From Bradyrhizobium sp. MOS002 (GTDB taxonomy: Bacteria; Pseudomonadota; Alphaproteobacteria; Rhizobiales; Xanthobacteraceae), in contig NZ_PYFX01000004.1 of assembly GCF_003020115.1 (NCBI RefSeq), forward strand, positions 310,001 to 374,000: 64,000 nucleotides of DNA, written 5' to 3'. The position numbers and the translations under genes are program-made. This document shows positions 1 to 8,540 of the stretch, one piece after another (position 1 is the stretch's first letter; every line of letters begins with the position of its first letter). The notes under the pieces were generated by a model. That model saw only the letters and a list, made by a program, of their open reading frames with translations, had not been told where the DNA came from and did not search any database.

Positions 1-1
1 A

Positions 2-412
2 ATGGTTTTGCTGCCGGTCTTCGTGCAGGTCGGTCTCACCTTCGCGCTCCTGATCGCCATGGCGCTGGGACGCCGGCGCGCGCTCGTCTCCGGCGAGACC
101 AAGAGCCGTGACATTGCGCTGGGCGAGCCCAACTGGCCCAAGGGTGCCACACAATTCGCCAATTGCTACCGCAACCAGTTCGAACTGCCGGTGCTGTTCT
201 ATGTCCTGATCGCGCTGGCGCTCCCCTTGCGCCATGCCGATCTCTTCATCGTGCTGATGTCCTGGGTGTTCGTGGTGACGCGCTTCGTCCATGCCGGGGT
301 CTTCGTCTCCTCCAACAATCTCGGGCGGCGCTCCACGATCTGGCTTGCCGGCGTGCTCGTCCTGCTCGCGATGTGGATCTACTTCGCGCTGAAAATGCTG
401 TTGCTGATCTAG
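2..412 (+). CDS. MAPEG family membrane protein (possibly 5'-truncated by window edge)
   Basis: The 136-residue product is almost entirely hydrophobic, with about four membrane segments (near residues 1-22, 62-78, 82-100 and 112-134). The polar loop between segments 1 and 2 contains the NCYRNQFELPVLFY stretch typical of the MAPEG superfamily (membrane-associated proteins in eicosanoid and glutathione metabolism). Length matches bacterial MAPEG proteins, which are usually uncharacterised. The ATG lies at the very edge of the window, so a few upstream codons may be missing. It is followed 34 bp downstream by an rRNA methyltransferase on the same strand. A second MAPEG gene lies at 28763-29167. 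The family call is good; substrate and physiological role are unknown. Confidence 0.8.
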   Translation: MVLLPVFVQVGLTFALLIAMALGRRRALVSGETKSRDIALGEPNWPKGATQFANCYRNQFELPVLFYVLIALALPLRHADLFIVLMSWVFVVTRFVHAGVFVSSNNLGRRSTIWLAGVLVLLAMWIYFALKMLLLI

Positions 413-446
413 GCGCTACTCGCCGATCCTGATCTGAAAGATTCAA

Positions 447-1745
447 ATGACTCCCGCTGCCCGGCTGTCCGCAGCCATCGAACTGATCGACACCATCGAG
501 AAAGACCGCGTGCCCGCGGCCAAGGCATTGAAGGAGTGGGGCACCGCGCACCGCTTCGCCGGCTCCGGCGACCGCGCCGCCATTGCCGGCCTCGTCTGGG
601 ACGTGCTGCGCCGCTATGCCTCGAGCGCGTACCTGTTGGATTCGGACACCGCGCGAGCGCGGCTGATCGGCATGCTTCGCCTCGAGCGCAACATGGATGC
701 GGCCACGATGGCCGCGCTGTTCGACGGCAGCCGCTTTGCCCCCGCCCCGTTGACCGAGGCCGAGCAGGCCGCGCTCGCCTCGCGGTCCCTTGACGATGCC
801 CCTGCCGCGATCGCCGGCGACTATCCGGAATGGCTGGATCCATATTTGGCAAAAGCGTTCGGCGAAGAGCGCGTCGCGGAGGCGGCCGCGATGGCGAGCC
901 GGGCGCCGCTCGACCTGCGTGTCAACACGCTAAAATCCAATCGCGACAAGGCGCTGGGGGCGCTTGCTCACCTTCATGCGAAACCGACGCATTGGTCCGC
1001 AACCGGCCTGCGCATCGAGCTTTCGGCCGATGCGCGCAACCCCGGCATCCAGGCCGAAGAGGATTTCATCAAGGGCGCCATCGAAGTGCAGGATGAGGGG
1101 TCGCAGCTTGCGGCTGCCTTGACCGCGGCAAAACCGGGCGAGCAGGTGATCGATCTCTGTGCGGGGGCCGGGGGCAAGACGCTGGCGCTCGCCGCGATGA
1201 TGCAGGGCAAGGGCCGGCTGATCGCGACCGACAGCGACAAGCGACAGCTTGCGCCCATTCACGAACGCCTGTCGCGCGCCGGCGTCCACAATGCCGACGT
1301 GCGCACGCCCAAGGGCGAGGCCGATCCGCTGGCCGAGATCAGTGCCACCGCCGATCTCGTGGTGATCGACGCGCCGTGCACGGGTACCGGCACCTGGCGC
1401 CGCAACCCCGATGCCAAATGGCGCATGCGCCCGGGCGCGCTGGAGATTCGCCTGCGGGACCAGACCGCGGTGCTCGAGCGCGCGGTTCCGCTGCTCAAGG
1501 CCGGCGGCCGCATCGCCTACATCACCTGCTCGGTGCTTTCAGAGGAGAACGGCGAGCAGGTGAGGGCGTTCACCGGCCGCCATCCCGAGTTCGCGGTGGT
1601 GCCGCCCGAGCAGACCGCGAGCGTGCTCTGGGACAAGTCGGAGGAGTTTGCACAAGCCGCGCTGCAATCGCCGGAGGGCTGGCTGATGACGCCACGGCGG
1701 ACTGGGACGGACGGGTTCTTCGTCTCGGTGCTGAAGAAGGCATAA
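447..1745 (+). CDS. RsmB/NOP-type class I SAM-dependent RNA (cytosine-5) methyltransferase
   Basis: The 432-residue protein carries the whole signature of m5C RNA methyltransferases: SAM motif I DLCAGAGGKT (Cys238), motif IV DAPCTGTGTWRRNPDAKWR with the release cysteine Cys311, and motif VI YITCSVL with the catalytic cysteine Cys361. An NVNTLK-like RVNTLKSN segment marks the N1 region. Residues 1-130 are helical and do not look like a standard NusB domain, so this is an RsmB-like paralogue rather than a safe rsmB orthologue. The probable substrate is 16S rRNA, but the target base cannot be read from the sequence. The gene ends just before a strong hairpin terminator shared with the convergent cold-shock gene. 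Confidence 0.9.
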   Translation: MTPAARLSAAIELIDTIEKDRVPAAKALKEWGTAHRFAGSGDRAAIAGLVWDVLRRYASSAYLLDSDTARARLIGMLRLERNMDAATMAALFDGSRFAPAPLTEAEQAALASRSLDDAPAAIAGDYPEWLDPYLAKAFGEERVAEAAAMASRAPLDLRVNTLKSNRDKALGALAHLHAKPTHWSATGLRIELSADARNPGIQAEEDFIKGAIEVQDEGSQLAAALTAAKPGEQVIDLCAGAGGKTLALAAMMQGKGRLIATDSDKRQLAPIHERLSRAGVHNADVRTPKGEADPLAEISATADLVVIDAPCTGTGTWRRNPDAKWRMRPGALEIRLRDQTAVLERAVPLLKAGGRIAYITCSVLSEENGEQVRAFTGRHPEFAVVPPEQTASVLWDKSEEFAQAALQSPEGWLMTPRRTGTDGFFVSVLKKA

Positions 1746-1784
1746 CGCACCCCCGTCACCGCGGGTGCGGCGGCCCCAAAACAA

Positions 1785-1819
1785 AAACCCCGCGAACCGG
1801 AACCCGGTCGCGGGGTTTT
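1785..1819. terminator. Bidirectional Rho-independent terminator
   Basis: The two arms AAAACCCCGCGA and TCGCGGGGTTTT pair perfectly around a small ACCGG/CCCGGT inner stem, with A and T runs on either side. The hairpin sits between the convergent ends of the methyltransferase (1745) and the cold-shock gene (stop at 1870), so it can terminate both transcripts. Confidence 0.85.
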
Positions 1820-1869
1820 CTAGCTCTACGTTCTGCCGGTACGTCCGTGGTCAGAACGGTGCGCGGGCT

Positions 1870-2079
1870 TTAGCCGACGCGGAGATTGTCAGCCGAGGAC
1901 TTGCCGCTGCGACGATCGGCGACGATGTCGAACGAGACCTTCTGACCTTCGTTGAGGGTCGAGAGGCCAGCGCGCTCGACGGCGCTGATGTGCACGAACA
2001 CGTCCTTGTCGCCGTCATCCGGCTGAATGAAACCAAAACCTTTTTGATTGTTGAACCACTTCACGGTGCCCATAGCCAT
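1870..2079 (-). CDS. cspA: Cold-shock domain protein (CspA family)
   Basis: The 69-residue product is a single OB-fold cold-shock domain with both nucleic-acid-binding motifs intact: [16 protein letters not shown] (RNP1, KGFGFI) and DVFVHISAV (RNP2, VFVHI). Members bind single-stranded RNA and DNA and act as RNA chaperones. An AAGGAA ribosome-binding site precedes the ATG. The start could be Met1 or Met3 (MAMGTVKWF); Met1 has the better spacing. There is a gene-free stretch of more than 200 bp upstream, consistent with the long 5' leader usual for csp genes, although I did not identify a specific thermosensor fold. Alphaproteobacteria carry several csp paralogues, so the letter is nominal. 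Confidence 0.95.
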   Translation of the reverse strand: MAMGTVKWFNNQKGFGFIQPDDGDKDVFVHISAVERAGLSTLNEGQKVSFDIVADRRSGKSSADNLRVG

Positions 2080-2338
2080 GGGAATTTCCTTTGCTTAAGA
2101 AGTTAACACGCGGACCGGTACGCACTATTGCGCCCATAGTCCTGATCAGTCGATGTTGGAGAAATCATCTGAAGCGTGCGCGCCCGTCAGCAACGAAGCG
2201 AAGCGGCCCAGTCGTTCGGCCAAGTATCGATGATCACAATATAGCGAGATTTTGGGGCCACTTCAAGGCACCACCCGTCGCTCGGGATGTGGCCGAATTT
2301 TGCTATTTTGCGGTGCAAATTAACCGTCCCGGGGCGCC

Positions 2339-2671
2339 TCAATCGACGATAAACAGCGTCGCCCCCGTCGCCGTCGAGGACCGGTGCGCTGCGTCGCCGA
2401 AATCCGAGACCTGGTAGCTCATCCCCGCCGTGAGCTTGAACTTGCGGCCGTCGCGCAGCTCGCTGTCGAGTTCGCCCTGCAGCACGTAGAGCACGTGGCC
2501 GCGGTCGCACCAATGGTCGGCGAGATAGCCCGGCGAATACTCGACCATCCGCACCCGGAGATCACCGATGTTGAGCGTGCGCCACTGCGCCTGCCCGGTC
2601 TCGCCGGGATGGATGGTCGGCTCGACCTTGCTCCAGTCGGTGACGGTGAAGGGGGAGGTGGGGAGCTTCAT
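2339..2671 (-). CDS. DHCW-motif cupin fold protein
   Basis: The 110-residue product is a small single-domain cupin. The central ADHWCDRGHVLYVLQGEL stretch corresponds to the diagnostic motif of the DHCW-type cupin family (here written DHWC), followed by LTAGMSYQVSDFGDAAHRS, the second cupin motif with a metal-binding-type His. Such proteins are about 105-115 residues long and of unknown function. It stands alone on the minus strand between the cold-shock gene leader and a repeat-rich spacer. No function beyond the fold can be claimed. Confidence 0.8.
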   Translation of the reverse strand: MKLPTSPFTVTDWSKVEPTIHPGETGQAQWRTLNIGDLRVRMVEYSPGYLADHWCDRGHVLYVLQGELDSELRDGRKFKLTAGMSYQVSDFGDAAHRSSTATGATLFIVD

Positions 2672-2732
2672 CGGGGAATCCTGTGTCAGAGCCGGCAGCG
2701 CTGTTGTTAGCGCACGCTCGTCCAGCAGTCTC

Positions 2733-2813
2733 CGTCATTGCGAGCGCAGCGAAGCAATCCAGAAATGTATCCGCGGAACGATTCTGGATTGCTTCGCTGC
2801 GCTCGCAATGACG
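2733..2813. repeat. Long inverted repeat, family A (31-bp arms)
   Basis: Arms 2733-2763 and 2783-2813 are perfect 31-base inverted copies (beginning CGTCATTGCGAGCGCAGCGA) around a 19-base loop. The same element recurs at 34847-34926 and, degenerate, at 36903-36988. All copies are intergenic, which is the behaviour of a REP/RPE-type palindromic element. No coding potential. Confidence 0.9.
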
Positions 2814-2842
2814 TGTGTGAGGCACACTCGCGCCTAACTCTC

Positions 2843-2949
2843 GCTGTCATCGCCCGCGAAGGCGGGCGATCCAGTATTCCAGAGGCCGCAGTGATTGAAG
2901 CGATAGGCCGCGGCGTACTGGATTCCCCGCCTTCGCGGGGAATGACAGC
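2843..2949. repeat. Inverted repeat, family B
   Basis: The element begins GCTGTCATCGCCCGCGAAGG and ends with the inverse, TTCGCGGGGAATGACAGC. A related copy lies at 54415-54520. It sits 29 bp after the family A repeat in the 313-bp spacer between the DHCW cupin and the NTF2-like gene. Apart from the two repeats I see nothing in that spacer. Confidence 0.8.
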
Positions 2950-2984
2950 GGTGGGTGAGGGCGCATCGTCCAACCCAGCGAGCG

Positions 2985-3356
2985 TCAATGCGGCAGATGA
3001 TTCGCCGATCCCTGCACGATCTTTCCGGCCGCGTTCACCCGCAGATATTCGCAGATCCGCTTTCCCCGCTCGTTCTCGTAGAACACCACCACGCTATCAG
3101 GGCTGACGAACAATTCGATCAGCGAGAAATGCAGGTTCGGCAACAGGGCGAGCGCCTTGCCCCAATAGGCGCGTAACGCATCCTTGCCGCGCACGGTGCC
3201 GCTTTCGTCGAACCCCATCGCGGGAATGCGGTCCGAGGTCATCACGGCGTCCTCCTCATAGAGCGTGAGCACGCGCTCGAGATCGCCAGTATTCCAGGCC
3301 TCGACCCAGGTCCGGCCGAGCGCGGCGAGATTCGACGGCTGATGATGGTGTGGCAT
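2985..3356 (-). CDS. NTF2-like (SnoaL/DUF4440-type) protein
   Basis: The 123-residue product has the shape of the NTF2-like superfamily: an N-terminal helix with TWVEAWNTGDLERVLTLYEEDAV, a central strand region with RGKDALRAYWGKAL, and C-terminal strands ending in NAAGKIVQGSANH. These proteins form alpha+beta cones that bind small hydrophobic ligands; many are uncharacterised and some are isomerases or cyclases. A good GGGAGG ribosome-binding site lies 6-7 bases upstream of the ATG at 3356. It is transcribed away from guaA, with 148 bp between the two starts. Confidence 0.75.
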   Translation of the reverse strand: MPHHHQPSNLAALGRTWVEAWNTGDLERVLTLYEEDAVMTSDRIPAMGFDESGTVRGKDALRAYWGKALALLPNLHFSLIELFVSPDSVVVFYENERGKRICEYLRVNAAGKIVQGSANHLPH

Positions 3357-3504
3357 GACGTCCTCCCTGAACGGCCCCTGATGAGTAACGGGCCAAATTA
3401 GGTCAATAATACTTACCTATATCGATTTGTCCATGCCCAAAGAAGAATGTGGGCGCGCGGCCCGCGCGGTTGCGGGGAAAGCCCCCGTCGCGTATCTGCT
3501 TGCC

Positions 3505-5103
3505 ATGACAGCAGCACAGACCGACCGCTCCGCGTCGACGCCCTCCGTGGCCTCGGCGCATGACAAGATTCTCATCGTCGACTTCGGCAGCCAGGTGACG
3601 CAGCTGATCGCGCGTCGCGTGCGCGAGGACGGCGTCTATTGCGAGATCGTCCCGTTCAACAAGGCCGAACAAGCCTTCAACGAGATGAAGCCGAAAGCGG
3701 TGATTCTCTCGGGTGGGCCTGAGTCGGTGCATGAGGCCGGATCGCCCCGCGCCCCGCAGTTGATCTTCGCCTCAGGCGTGCCCGTGCTCGGCATCTGTTA
3801 CGGCCAGATGGCCATGGCCGAGCAACTCGGCGGCACCGTCGAAGGCGGCCATCACCGCGAATTCGGACGCGCCGATGTCGAGGTCAAGGCGCCGAGCAAG
3901 TTGTTCGAGGACGTCTGGTCGCCAGGCGGCAAGAACCAAGTCTGGATGAGCCATGGCGACCGCATCACCAAGATGCCGCCGGGCTTCTCGGTGGCCGGCA
4001 CGTCGCCGAACGCGCCCTTCGCGATCATCCAGGACGAGACGCGCAAATATTACGGCCTGATGTTCCACCCCGAAGTGGTGCACACGCCGGACGGCGCAAA
4101 ACTGATCCGCAATTTCGTGCGCAAGATCGCAGGCCTCTCCGGCGACTGGACCATGCGCGCCTTCCGCGAGGAGGAGATCGCGAAGATCCGCGCCCAGGTC
4201 GGCAAGGGCAGGGTGCTCTGCGGCCTCTCCGGCGGAGTCGATTCCGCGGTCGCGGCCGTGCTGATCCACGAAGCCATCGGCGAGCAGCTCACCTGCGTGT
4301 TCGTTGATCACGGCATGCTTCGCCTTGACGAAGCGAAGACGGTGGTCGACCTGTTCCGCCACCACTACAACATCCCGCTCGTGCACGTGGATGCCTCGAA
4401 GCAATTTCTGGGCGAGCTCGAAGGCGTCACCGATCCCGAAACAAAGCGCAAGACCATCGGCCGCCTCTTCATCGAGGTGTTCGAGGCGGAGGCCAAGAAG
4501 ATCGGCGGCGCCGACTTCCTCGCCCAAGGCACGCTCTATCCCGACGTGATCGAGAGTGTCTCCTTCACCGGCGGCCCGTCGGTGACGATCAAGTCGCACC
4601 ACAATGTCGGCGGTCTGCCCGAGCGCATGAACATGAAGCTCGTCGAGCCGCTGCGCGAGTTGTTCAAGGACGAGGTGCGCAAGCTCGGCCGCGAGCTCGG
4701 CCTGCCCGAAATCTTCGTCGGCCGTCACCCGTTCCCGGGCCCCGGCCTTGCCATCCGCTGCCCCGGCGACATCACGCGCGAAAAACTCGACATCCTGCGC
4801 AAGGCCGACGCCGTCTACATCGACCAGATCCGCAAGCACGGCCTCTACGATGACATCTGGCAGGCCTTCGCGGTGCTGCTCCCCGTGAAGACCGTCGGCG
4901 TCATGGGCGACGGCCGCACCTACGACTTCGTCGTGGGCCTGCGCGCCGTCACCTCGACCGACGGCATGACCGCGGACTTCTACCAGTTCGACATGAAGTT
5001 CTTAGGCGAGACCGCCACGCGCATCATCAACGAGGTGAAGGGCGTGAACCGGGTGGTGTACGACGTGACCAGCAAGCCGCCGGGGACGATCGAGTGGGAG
5101 TAG
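3505..5103 (+). CDS. guaA: GMP synthase (glutamine-hydrolysing)
   Basis: Converts XMP, glutamine and ATP to GMP, the last step of de novo guanine nucleotide synthesis. The 532-residue protein has a class I glutamine amidotransferase domain ([14 protein letters not shown] near residue 20, GICYGQ with nucleophile Cys98, and FHPEVVHT supplying His and Glu). This is followed by an ATP pyrophosphatase domain with the PP-loop LSGGVDS and a dimerisation domain ending PPGTIEWE. I chose ATG 3505; a TTG at 3427 in the same frame would add 26 unconserved residues. Its 3' end is duplicated in degenerate form at 6431-6737, which marks it as an integration target. Codon use is typical of the chromosome (43 of 60 bases G+C at 4681-4740). 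Confidence 0.98.
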   Translation: MTAAQTDRSASTPSVASAHDKILIVDFGSQVTQLIARRVREDGVYCEIVPFNKAEQAFNEMKPKAVILSGGPESVHEAGSPRAPQLIFASGVPVLGICYGQMAMAEQLGGTVEGGHHREFGRADVEVKAPSKLFEDVWSPGGKNQVWMSHGDRITKMPPGFSVAGTSPNAPFAIIQDETRKYYGLMFHPEVVHTPDGAKLIRNFVRKIAGLSGDWTMRAFREEEIAKIRAQVGKGRVLCGLSGGVDSAVAAVLIHEAIGEQLTCVFVDHGMLRLDEAKTVVDLFRHHYNIPLVHVDASKQFLGELEGVTDPETKRKTIGRLFIEVFEAEAKKIGGADFLAQGTLYPDVIESVSFTGGPSVTIKSHHNVGGLPERMNMKLVEPLRELFKDEVRKLGRELGLPEIFVGRHPFPGPGLAIRCPGDITREKLDILRKADAVYIDQIRKHGLYDDIWQAFAVLLPVKTVGVMGDGRTYDFVVGLRAVTSTDGMTADFYQFDMKFLGETATRIINEVKGVNRVVYDVTSKPPGTIEWE

Positions 5104-5135
5104 GGGGAGTCAAGAGAGGTTCCCAAATTCGCGGT

Positions 5136-6253
5136 CTAAGCTGCTACTTTCGGTTCCGGTTCGGGCGCGGGTTCTTCGATGCCCAGTTCCAACCTTATCT
5201 TTGCCGTGAGTATTGGATTGAAGGGTGATGCGCTTAGAATTTTGGCGGCTACTTCGACGGGAGCCGTCATAACTAGAGCTGTTTTTGCGATGTCAAACGG
5301 ATTCGTAGACCATGTGTTGATCTTGGCCTCGGCCATCCAACCATTCACTGCCGTTTGGAATTTCGCTATTTGCGTGGCGTTAATCGATTCCAGTCGTGAG
5401 TTGAGCTGACGCAGTTCCGTAATTCCGGCTGCCTTGAGAGCAGGTAAGATTTTCTCGGCACTCACATTCCGCTGCTGTTCAGACTGCTTAATGCTCGGAG
5501 CGGGTTTCAATTCGCCGATTACCTTGGCGATTGAGCCACCAATTGCTGCGCGATTGGTCAGAAGAGCATCGACAGAGTCGCGGTCCAATTCGAGTGAGAG
5601 ATCGCCGCGAGAAATCGCGTTGGCGTAGTAGACCTTCAAATTCGATACCTGTTCGTAAACGTACGATAATTCATCATCTGCGGCATCTAAGAGTGCGCTA
5701 ATCCTGAAGAGGCGTCGTCGAAGCTTCTTGGGCGCCTCGGAGCGCCGCTTGTATCTCAGCTTCCAGTCGATTGCAGACCATGTGTGCTGCAGGAGGGTCT
5801 TCACTTGGACTTCAAATTTCAATCCCGAGAATCGTTTGAACTCAGGCAATTTGAGTCTATCGCCGCCGTACGACAAGATCAGATGAATGGATTGATATCC
5901 GAAGCGATCCGGATCGATTTCATCTTCCTTGTCTGTAGTGTTGACGCTATCGACTATAAAAGACTCACGGAGCAGAGAAGAGATTTTCTTACAGTCTTCC
6001 TTCAAGAAGGCGATAATCCGAATTCCAGATAAATCAGTTATCTCTTGAAGCGAGCTGTATTTCCCTACCTTGTCGCCCCGCTCAATCTTTCCTCTCAAGT
6101 TTCCGCAGACTTAGTACGCTTCTCTATCGACGCGAATTCGATACCCACATCCTCAAGCAGCTTTCTAAGAAGCTCGTGCGCGTTTTCCGTAAAGGCCTCG
6201 TATACCGGCCGCAGATCCTTGTATTCGTCTTCGATTTTTGAGCCTTCTGCCAT
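5136..6253 (-). pseudogene. RelA/SpoT-domain protein ((p)ppGpp synthetase-like) with one-base frameshift
   Basis: Two overlapping minus-strand frames form one protein. 6253-6095 gives MAEGSKIEDEY... up to IEKRTKSAE, the start of the nucleotidyltransferase fold. 6098-5136 continues with LRGKIERGDKVGKYSS, then TDLSGIRI, FGYQSIH and EVQVKTLLQHTWSAIDWK, the synthetase core motifs including the conserved Glu and Gln. One missing base in the A-run (T-run on the plus strand, 6100-6102) separates the frames; adding an A restores RTKSAENLRGK. About 190 residues of C-terminal extension follow, helical and with no HD hydrolase, so this is a single-domain small alarmone synthetase type. G+C is low (29 of 60 at 5281-5340), indicating transfer. 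Small alarmone synthetases are housekeeping enzymes or toxins (toxSAS); which applies here is unknown. It may be a true pseudogene or a sequencing error. Confidence 0.8.
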
Positions 6254-6430
6254 GACGATTGCCCCCAAAAAGTAGCGCAACTAAAGCTAGAGCTTGGCTT
6301 GTCCTGGAGAAAAATCAACCCCTGCGAAAATACAGGTAAGAGTCCGAGCTGCACCGCGCGCCGCAGCCGGGAATTGCGATGACAGTGCATAAACTTGCAA
6401 TGCCCCACCAGGTCCAGGCGCCTGCCTGAC

Positions 6431-6737
6431 AAGCTCGACATCCTGCGCAAGGCCGAGGCCGTCTATCGACCGGATCCGCAAGCACGGCCTCTACGAGATA
6501 TCTGGCAGGTCTTTGCGGGTGTTGCTCCCGGTCGAGACCGTCGGCGGCCGCACCTCCGATGTTGTCGTCGGCCTGCGCGCCGTCACCTCCACCGGCGGCA
6601 TGACCGCAGACTTCTACCAGATCGACACGAAATTTTTGGGCGAGACCGCCACGCGCATCATCAACGAGGTGAAGGGCGTGAACCGGGTGGTGTACGACGT
6701 GACGAGTAAACCGCCTGGAACGATCGAGTGGGAATAA
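6431..6737 (+). pseudogene. Degenerate duplicate of the guaA 3' end
   Basis: This stretch aligns with guaA 4783-5103 through to the stop codon. It has several small deletions (for example the GTCATGGGCGAC segment of guaA is missing) and a net loss of about 14 bases. 65 bases are identical between 5005-5069 and 6639-6703. The readable frame (from about 6513) still gives [19 protein letters not shown] and ends in TIEWE. It has no start, ATPase core or glutaminase domain, so it is a relic. A displaced second copy of the gene end is what insertion of an element into the guaA 3' end leaves behind. The 130 bp before it (about 6300-6430) hold nothing recognisable. Confidence 0.9.
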
Positions 6738-6861
6738 TTTTCGCCCATCCGAAGGCATCCGGGAATACGCCACGGTACGATGGCCGCCCGTCCCTGGAAT
6801 GATCAAAAGGTAAAAGGCCGGTGAGCGTCCGCCCATCCGGCACGGCCCATCGCCTCTGTCG

Positions 6862-7755
6862 TCATTTCTTCTTCCGCCGAAACGCTGTGACGAACGCGTC
6901 CATGACCGCGGCAAGCGCCGATCCTGCGGGCCCCGGCGCGCGCAACATCCACACGGCCCAAGGCGGCGGTGCGTAGGCGTCGAGTACCGTCACGAGACCG
7001 CGCGAGCCGAGGAGAGCCGCCGTTCCCTCCGAGCCAGCTTGCCCGATCCCGGCCCCAAGCACCGTCGCTGCGCGCAGGGCATCCGAACCGTCCACGGTCA
7101 GTGCGAAGTCGGGCTGGAGGCGGCGCGTGCCGCCCGGCGCGCGGAACAGCCAGGGCATCACCCGTCCCGTCGCCGGAAAACGCAGGCCGATCAGACGGTG
7201 CTTTGCGAGATCATCAGGCGTTAGAGGCACCCCGTGCCTGGCGAGATAGGCGGGCGCGGCAAGGGTGACGAGCGGCAACGGCGCAAGGCGCCGGGCGAGG
7301 AGACTGGCGTCGGCGATCCGGGGCGCGATCCGCACCGCGAGATCCCAGCGGCCGCCGCCGAGGTCGGCGAAGTGGTCATCAAGGGCCAACTCCACGCGCA
7401 GGGCCGGGTACCGCTCCATAAGCGAGGCCAAGGCGTGCAGCAGGGTCGGAGCGAGGGAGGCGGCTGCGGTCACGCGCACCGTACCCGCGACCCCTACCGG
7501 TGCACCGAGACGGCTGGCGGCAGCCGCGAGTGCGAGGGCCGGGCCTCGGACCTCGGCGAGGAAGCGCTCACCGTCGGGTGTAAGGGAGAGTGCGCGGGTC
7601 GAGCGGCGGAACAGGCGGGCACCGTGCGTGGCCTCGAAGCGGCCGACGAGGCGGGCAACGGCGGCCGGGGTCACGCCGAGCGCGCGCGCGGCCCCGGCGA
7701 AGGAGCCGGCCTCGGCAACACGGAGAACGACGACGGCGGCGCGCAGAGTGTCCAT
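6862..7755 (-). CDS. LysR-family transcriptional regulator
   Basis: The 297-residue protein has the winged-helix DNA-binding domain of LysR regulators at residues 1-60 (LRVAEAGSFAGAARALGVTPAAVARLVGRFE, then LFRRSTRALSLTPDGE) and a periplasmic-binding-protein-like effector domain. The RLVGRFE helix and RALSLT are typical of the large CrgA/AaeR-like branch. It is divergent from the NAD(P)-binding oxidoreductase at 7859 and the GST at 8541, with 103 bp between starts. By the usual LysR arrangement it probably regulates those two genes; the inducer is unknown. Confidence 0.9.
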   Translation of the reverse strand: MDTLRAAVVVLRVAEAGSFAGAARALGVTPAAVARLVGRFEATHGARLFRRSTRALSLTPDGERFLAEVRGPALALAAAASRLGAPVGVAGTVRVTAAASLAPTLLHALASLMERYPALRVELALDDHFADLGGGRWDLAVRIAPRIADASLLARRLAPLPLVTLAAPAYLARHGVPLTPDDLAKHRLIGLRFPATGRVMPWLFRAPGGTRRLQPDFALTVDGSDALRAATVLGAGIGQAGSEGTAALLGSRGLVTVLDAYAPPPWAVWMLRAPGPAGSALAAVMDAFVTAFRRKKK

Positions 7756-7858
7756 GCTCCATTCAATACATTTGGTTGTTTCTGCCGCAACACCATTTGT
7801 CCTGCCCTGCGCGGTCCCGCGCCCTTACGTCGGGAGTATCGGAAGCAGGAGAACGATG

Positions 7859-8506
7859 ATGCGCATTGGAATCGTGGGTGTTGGGCCGGTGGGGCTGACC
7901 TTGGGGACCATCTGGGCGCGGGCGGGTCACGAAGTGGCCTTCGGCTCGCGCGACCCGGCTCGGGCGGCGGAGGCGGTGTCGGGTCTTGCCGGTGCGCGAG
8001 CGACCACACAGGAACAGGCTGCGGCGTTCGGCGAGGTTGTATTGTGGACGCCGCGCGGCGTCATGCCCGCCAACCCGGACATGCTGGCCGCGAAGATCGT
8101 ACTCGACCCGAACAACCGAGAGCCCGGTGCGGTCGGCGATTACGCCTCACCGCGTCCCGAGGGACCAAGCTTCGCCGAGCAGCTGCAGGCGGCCGCACCG
8201 CGGGCGCGCGTGGTGAAGGCGTTCAATACCGTGGTGATGCGGTTGCTGAGGGAGAACCCCGAGCGGCTGACGGCGTCAGGGGCACAGGTGTTCCTCGCCA
8301 GCGACGACGCGGAAGCGAAGATGGTGGCTGCCGCGCTGGCGGCGGATGCCGGGCTGGCCGCGGTTGATCTCGGGGGGCTGGACGCAGCGTGGCTGGCAGA
8401 GACGATGGCCGACGCGTTCCGCCAGGCCATGAGGACGAGCCCTGCCGGATGGCGCCAAGCGCTGGTGTTCGCCGACCTCGCAGGGAGGCCAGGCTACACC
8501 TCATGA
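7859..8506 (+). CDS. NADPH-dependent F420 reductase-like NAD(P)-binding oxidoreductase
   Basis: The 215-residue protein opens with the Rossmann motif MRIGIVGVGPVGLTLG and continues with GSRDPARA and VVKAFNTVVMRLL, the hallmark order of the F420-dependent NADP reductase-like family (coenzyme F420-binding, ProC-like N-terminal domain). In rhizobia such proteins are generally of unknown substrate and may not use F420. AGGAG at 7847-7851 fits ATG 7859 better (7-base spacing) than the adjacent ATG 7856. It is followed by a GST after 34 bp, probably one transcript, and is divergent from a LysR gene. A second family member is encoded at 11057-11656. Confidence 0.8.
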   Translation: MRIGIVGVGPVGLTLGTIWARAGHEVAFGSRDPARAAEAVSGLAGARATTQEQAAAFGEVVLWTPRGVMPANPDMLAAKIVLDPNNREPGAVGDYASPRPEGPSFAEQLQAAAPRARVVKAFNTVVMRLLRENPERLTASGAQVFLASDDAEAKMVAAALAADAGLAAVDLGGLDAAWLAETMADAFRQAMRTSPAGWRQALVFADLAGRPGYTS

Positions 8507-8540
8507 AGCTGATCTACTTTCTCCTTACAAGGTACATCCA

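Noticed and set aside
2733..2949. Possible CRISPR array in the repeat-rich spacer
   Set aside because: The repeats are inverted, not direct, occur once or twice per site and lack regular spacers; no cas genes are present.
3772..4839. 355-residue minus-strand open frame inside guaA
   Set aside because: It lies opposite the well-conserved GuaA frame, is Leu/Asp/Ala/His-rich from the high-GC codon pattern, and shows no motif or ribosome-binding site.
6095..6110. Possible programmed -1 frameshift in the RelA/SpoT gene
   Set aside because: The local bases (GCGGAAACTTGA) do not form a classic X-XXY-YYZ slippery heptamer, and no pseudoknot or internal Shine-Dalgarno signal stands out. A simple missing A is the more economical explanation.
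7265..7858. Extended N-terminus of the F420 reductase-like gene
   Set aside because: The upstream ~197 codons lie opposite the LysR gene and are Arg/Ala-rich noise. The Rossmann motif starts right at ATG 7859 after an AGGAG site.
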